From Leucobacter viscericola (GTDB taxonomy: Bacteria; Actinomycetota; Actinomycetes; Actinomycetales; Microbacteriaceae), in the NCBI RefSeq assembly GCF_011299575.1, contig NZ_CP049863.1, positions 3,410,001 to 3,474,000 on the forward strand: a stretch of 64,000 nucleotides of DNA. The letters run 5' to 3'. Positions within the stretch are counted from its first letter, which is position 1. Each line of letters begins with the position of its first letter. The notes below the pieces were generated by a model. The model was not told where the DNA came from and made no database searches. It saw only the letters and a program-made list of their open reading frames with translations. This document shows positions 62,922-64,000 of this stretch, piece after piece. The position numbers and the translations under genes were made by a program.

Positions 62922-62955
62922 GCTCGGCATCCTCTCTTCGTGGGGGATGCCGAGC
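62922..62955 (+). terminator. Intrinsic terminator after the LRR-SLH gene
   Basis: An 11-bp perfect stem (62922-62932 with 62945-62955) with a 12-base loop, followed by TTTG, 25 bases after the stop. Confidence 0.8.
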
Positions 62956-63061
62956 TTTGCCGTACCCAGGGAACACCGGGGGCGGTAATTTACACTGGTA
63001 AGAATTATCGGTCGAAGGAGCCTTCGCTCGTACCGACCGTCCTTGGGGAGGAACTCGCCGC

Positions 63062-63112
63062 ATGTTATTTGGTGCGCGTCAAAGTAGTGACGTCAAAGTT
63101 GTATGTTCGTGA
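63062..63112 (+). CDS. Possible 16-residue leader peptide overlapping the sigma gene
   Basis: GGGGAGGAACTCGCCGC leads to ATG at 63062 and a frame MLFGARQSSDVKVVCS. Its TGA (63110-63112) overlaps a GTG at 63109 in the sigma frame as GTGA, so translation could be coupled. It could instead reflect a frameshift in the real N-terminus of the sigma gene. Confidence 0.3.
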   Translation: MLFGARQSSDVKVVCS

Positions 63113-64000
63113 ACGAAAAAACGACAGTTCGAAAGCTCTCGGTTGAAGAAGAACAGCAGGTTCTTCTGCGCGCCCGAGAGGGGGATCGTGCTGCCCTAGG
63201 CGAGCTCTACCTGCTCCACCATCCCTACGTGCTTGCGCATGCCCGCCGCTTCCTGCATGATCCGGGATCATCCGAAGACCTCGTGCAAGACGCGTTTGTC
63301 GCGACCTGCGAGGCAATTCGGCGAGGTAAAGGACCGAAGTTCTCGTTCGGGCACTACTGGATGACGGCCATTCGCAGTATCGCACTTCAAAAGAACACAA
63401 AAAGTGCACGCGAGGTGCTCTCGGGTGGCATCGAAGACTACGTGACCGACCTTGCTGAGGACCTCCCCGTTGAAGACACGGGCGCCGTCGACGCGTTTCT
63501 CACGCTCCCGGAACGTCGCCGCAAAGCTATTTGGTTGCGTGCTGTTCAGGGAGTGAGCGTCAAGGAAGCGGCCACCGCCATGGACCTGAGCCCCGCAGCA
63601 TTCTCCGTGCTGTACTACCGGGCCAAAGAGGAGATGCGGCTCTCGTTTTTGCTGACCGTCGATGTCGCAAAGCTTCCCGAGGCGTGCAGGCCGTTCTTTG
63701 CAATGCTGCCGGCGCTGGTGCGTAACTCATTGCGCGGAGCGAAGGCGAAGCGGTTACAGGATCATCTCTCGATCTGTGATTCCTGCAGGGAGCAGGAACA
63801 GAGCATGCTGGCGGTTGCGTCAAGATTTGTAGCGGTGCTCCCTCTCCTGGCAGTGATCCCCAGTGCTCCAGATCCTGCCGCCGCTGCAGCGCAAACGACC
63901 GCGGGCGCAAAGAGCGCAACAGCGTGGCCGCTAAGGGCAAAACTGCTGGCTGGGGTCGCGGGAAGCGCGGTGGCAGTCACGGCCGTTGTCGTGGCGATCT
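63103..64000 (+). CDS. ECF-type sigma factor fused to a zinc-binding anti-sigma-like segment (partial)
   Basis: The 3' end lies beyond the window. The first in-frame start is ATG 63103, with GTG 63109 as an alternative. Residues 14-100 resemble sigma region 2 (ALGELYLLHHPYVLAHARRF, EDLVQDAFVATCE), and 125-180 region 4 (FLTLPERRRKAIWLRAVQGV, SVKEAATAMDLSPAAFSVLYYRAKEEM). A helical linker leads to HLSICDSC (about 221-228), the HxxxCxxC motif of zinc-binding anti-sigma proteins, and a hydrophobic membrane-like stretch starting near residue 280. It looks like a sigma factor tethered to the membrane or self-inhibited. No ribosome site is directly before ATG 63103. Confidence 0.85.
   Translation, partial: MFVNEKTTVRKLSVEEEQQVLLRAREGDRAALGELYLLHHPYVLAHARRFLHDPGSSEDLVQDAFVATCEAIRRGKGPKFSFGHYWMTAIRSIALQKNTKSAREVLSGGIEDYVTDLAEDLPVEDTGAVDAFLTLPERRRKAIWLRAVQGVSVKEAATAMDLSPAAFSVLYYRAKEEMRLSFLLTVDVAKLPEACRPFFAMLPALVRNSLRGAKAKRLQDHLSICDSCREQEQSMLAVASRFVAVLPLLAVIPSAPDPAAAAAQTTAGAKSATAWPLRAKLLAGVAGSAVAVTAVVVAI

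Noticed and set aside
62901-63146. 81-codon plus frame before the sigma gene
   Set aside because: It starts inside the terminator and overlaps the sigma gene in another frame; no domain or ribosome site.

Overview
The window comes from a high-GC Gram-positive actinobacterium. The GC-rich genes with GTG and TTG starts, LAxTG-like sorting tails, SipW/alternate-type signal peptides, a GuaB1-type protein and an S26B signal peptidase together suggest a Microbacteriaceae member, perhaps near Leucobacter. That placement is inference; no rRNA gene is present.

Layout. 1-886: end of a membrane transporter plus a TetR regulator. 1120-2961: secreted BspA-type leucine-rich protein with an LAATG tail. 2947-6722 (minus): DUF4031/HD protein, amino-acid permease, membrane protein. 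6889-9550: thiolase, cupin, then a TetR/DoxX operon behind a perfect 41-bp palindrome. 9561-11773 (minus): GyrI-like, AlkC-like and YdeI-like genes. 11833-13954: HMCES/YedK-type protein and M20 dipeptidase, ended by a bidirectional terminator. 14045-15459 (minus): mscL and a proline-rich DUF4190-type protein. 15637-21250: guaB1, thrC, an AI-2E-type permease and a membrane protein. 21355-36998: one giant gene for a surface protein of about 5,200 residues with some 38 Ig-like repeats, cut by a one-base frameshift at 28784-28787. 37020-39210: ABC ATPase and membrane partner. 39339-39411: tRNA-Glu(CTC).

39.5-53.9 kb is an exported-protein region. Directly after the tRNA lie two overlapping subtilase genes and an RCC1-propeller protein with S-layer-homology (SLH) domains, lower in GC by eye. 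A minus-strand operon of four exported proteins with SipW/alternate-type signals ends with its own signal peptidase. Divergent from it is an XRE-STAND-TPR regulator without the Walker A lysine, followed by a choice-of-anchor-A surface protein with an LARTG tail. This reads as a matrix or cell-surface assembly locus with its own processing enzyme and regulator.

53.9-64.0 kb: CopB-type copper ATPase behind a CsoR-like operator, DUF1801 protein, leuB, ilvE, an FAH-family hydrolase, a glutamate-cysteine ligase-type enzyme, a leucine-rich protein whose SLH tail resembles that of the RCC1 protein, and a sigma factor fused to a zinc-binding anti-sigma-like segment that runs off the window.

All functions are read from motifs and remembered families; no database search was run. 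Start codons were moved to internal sites where a Shine-Dalgarno sequence and a signal peptide or family start supported it.
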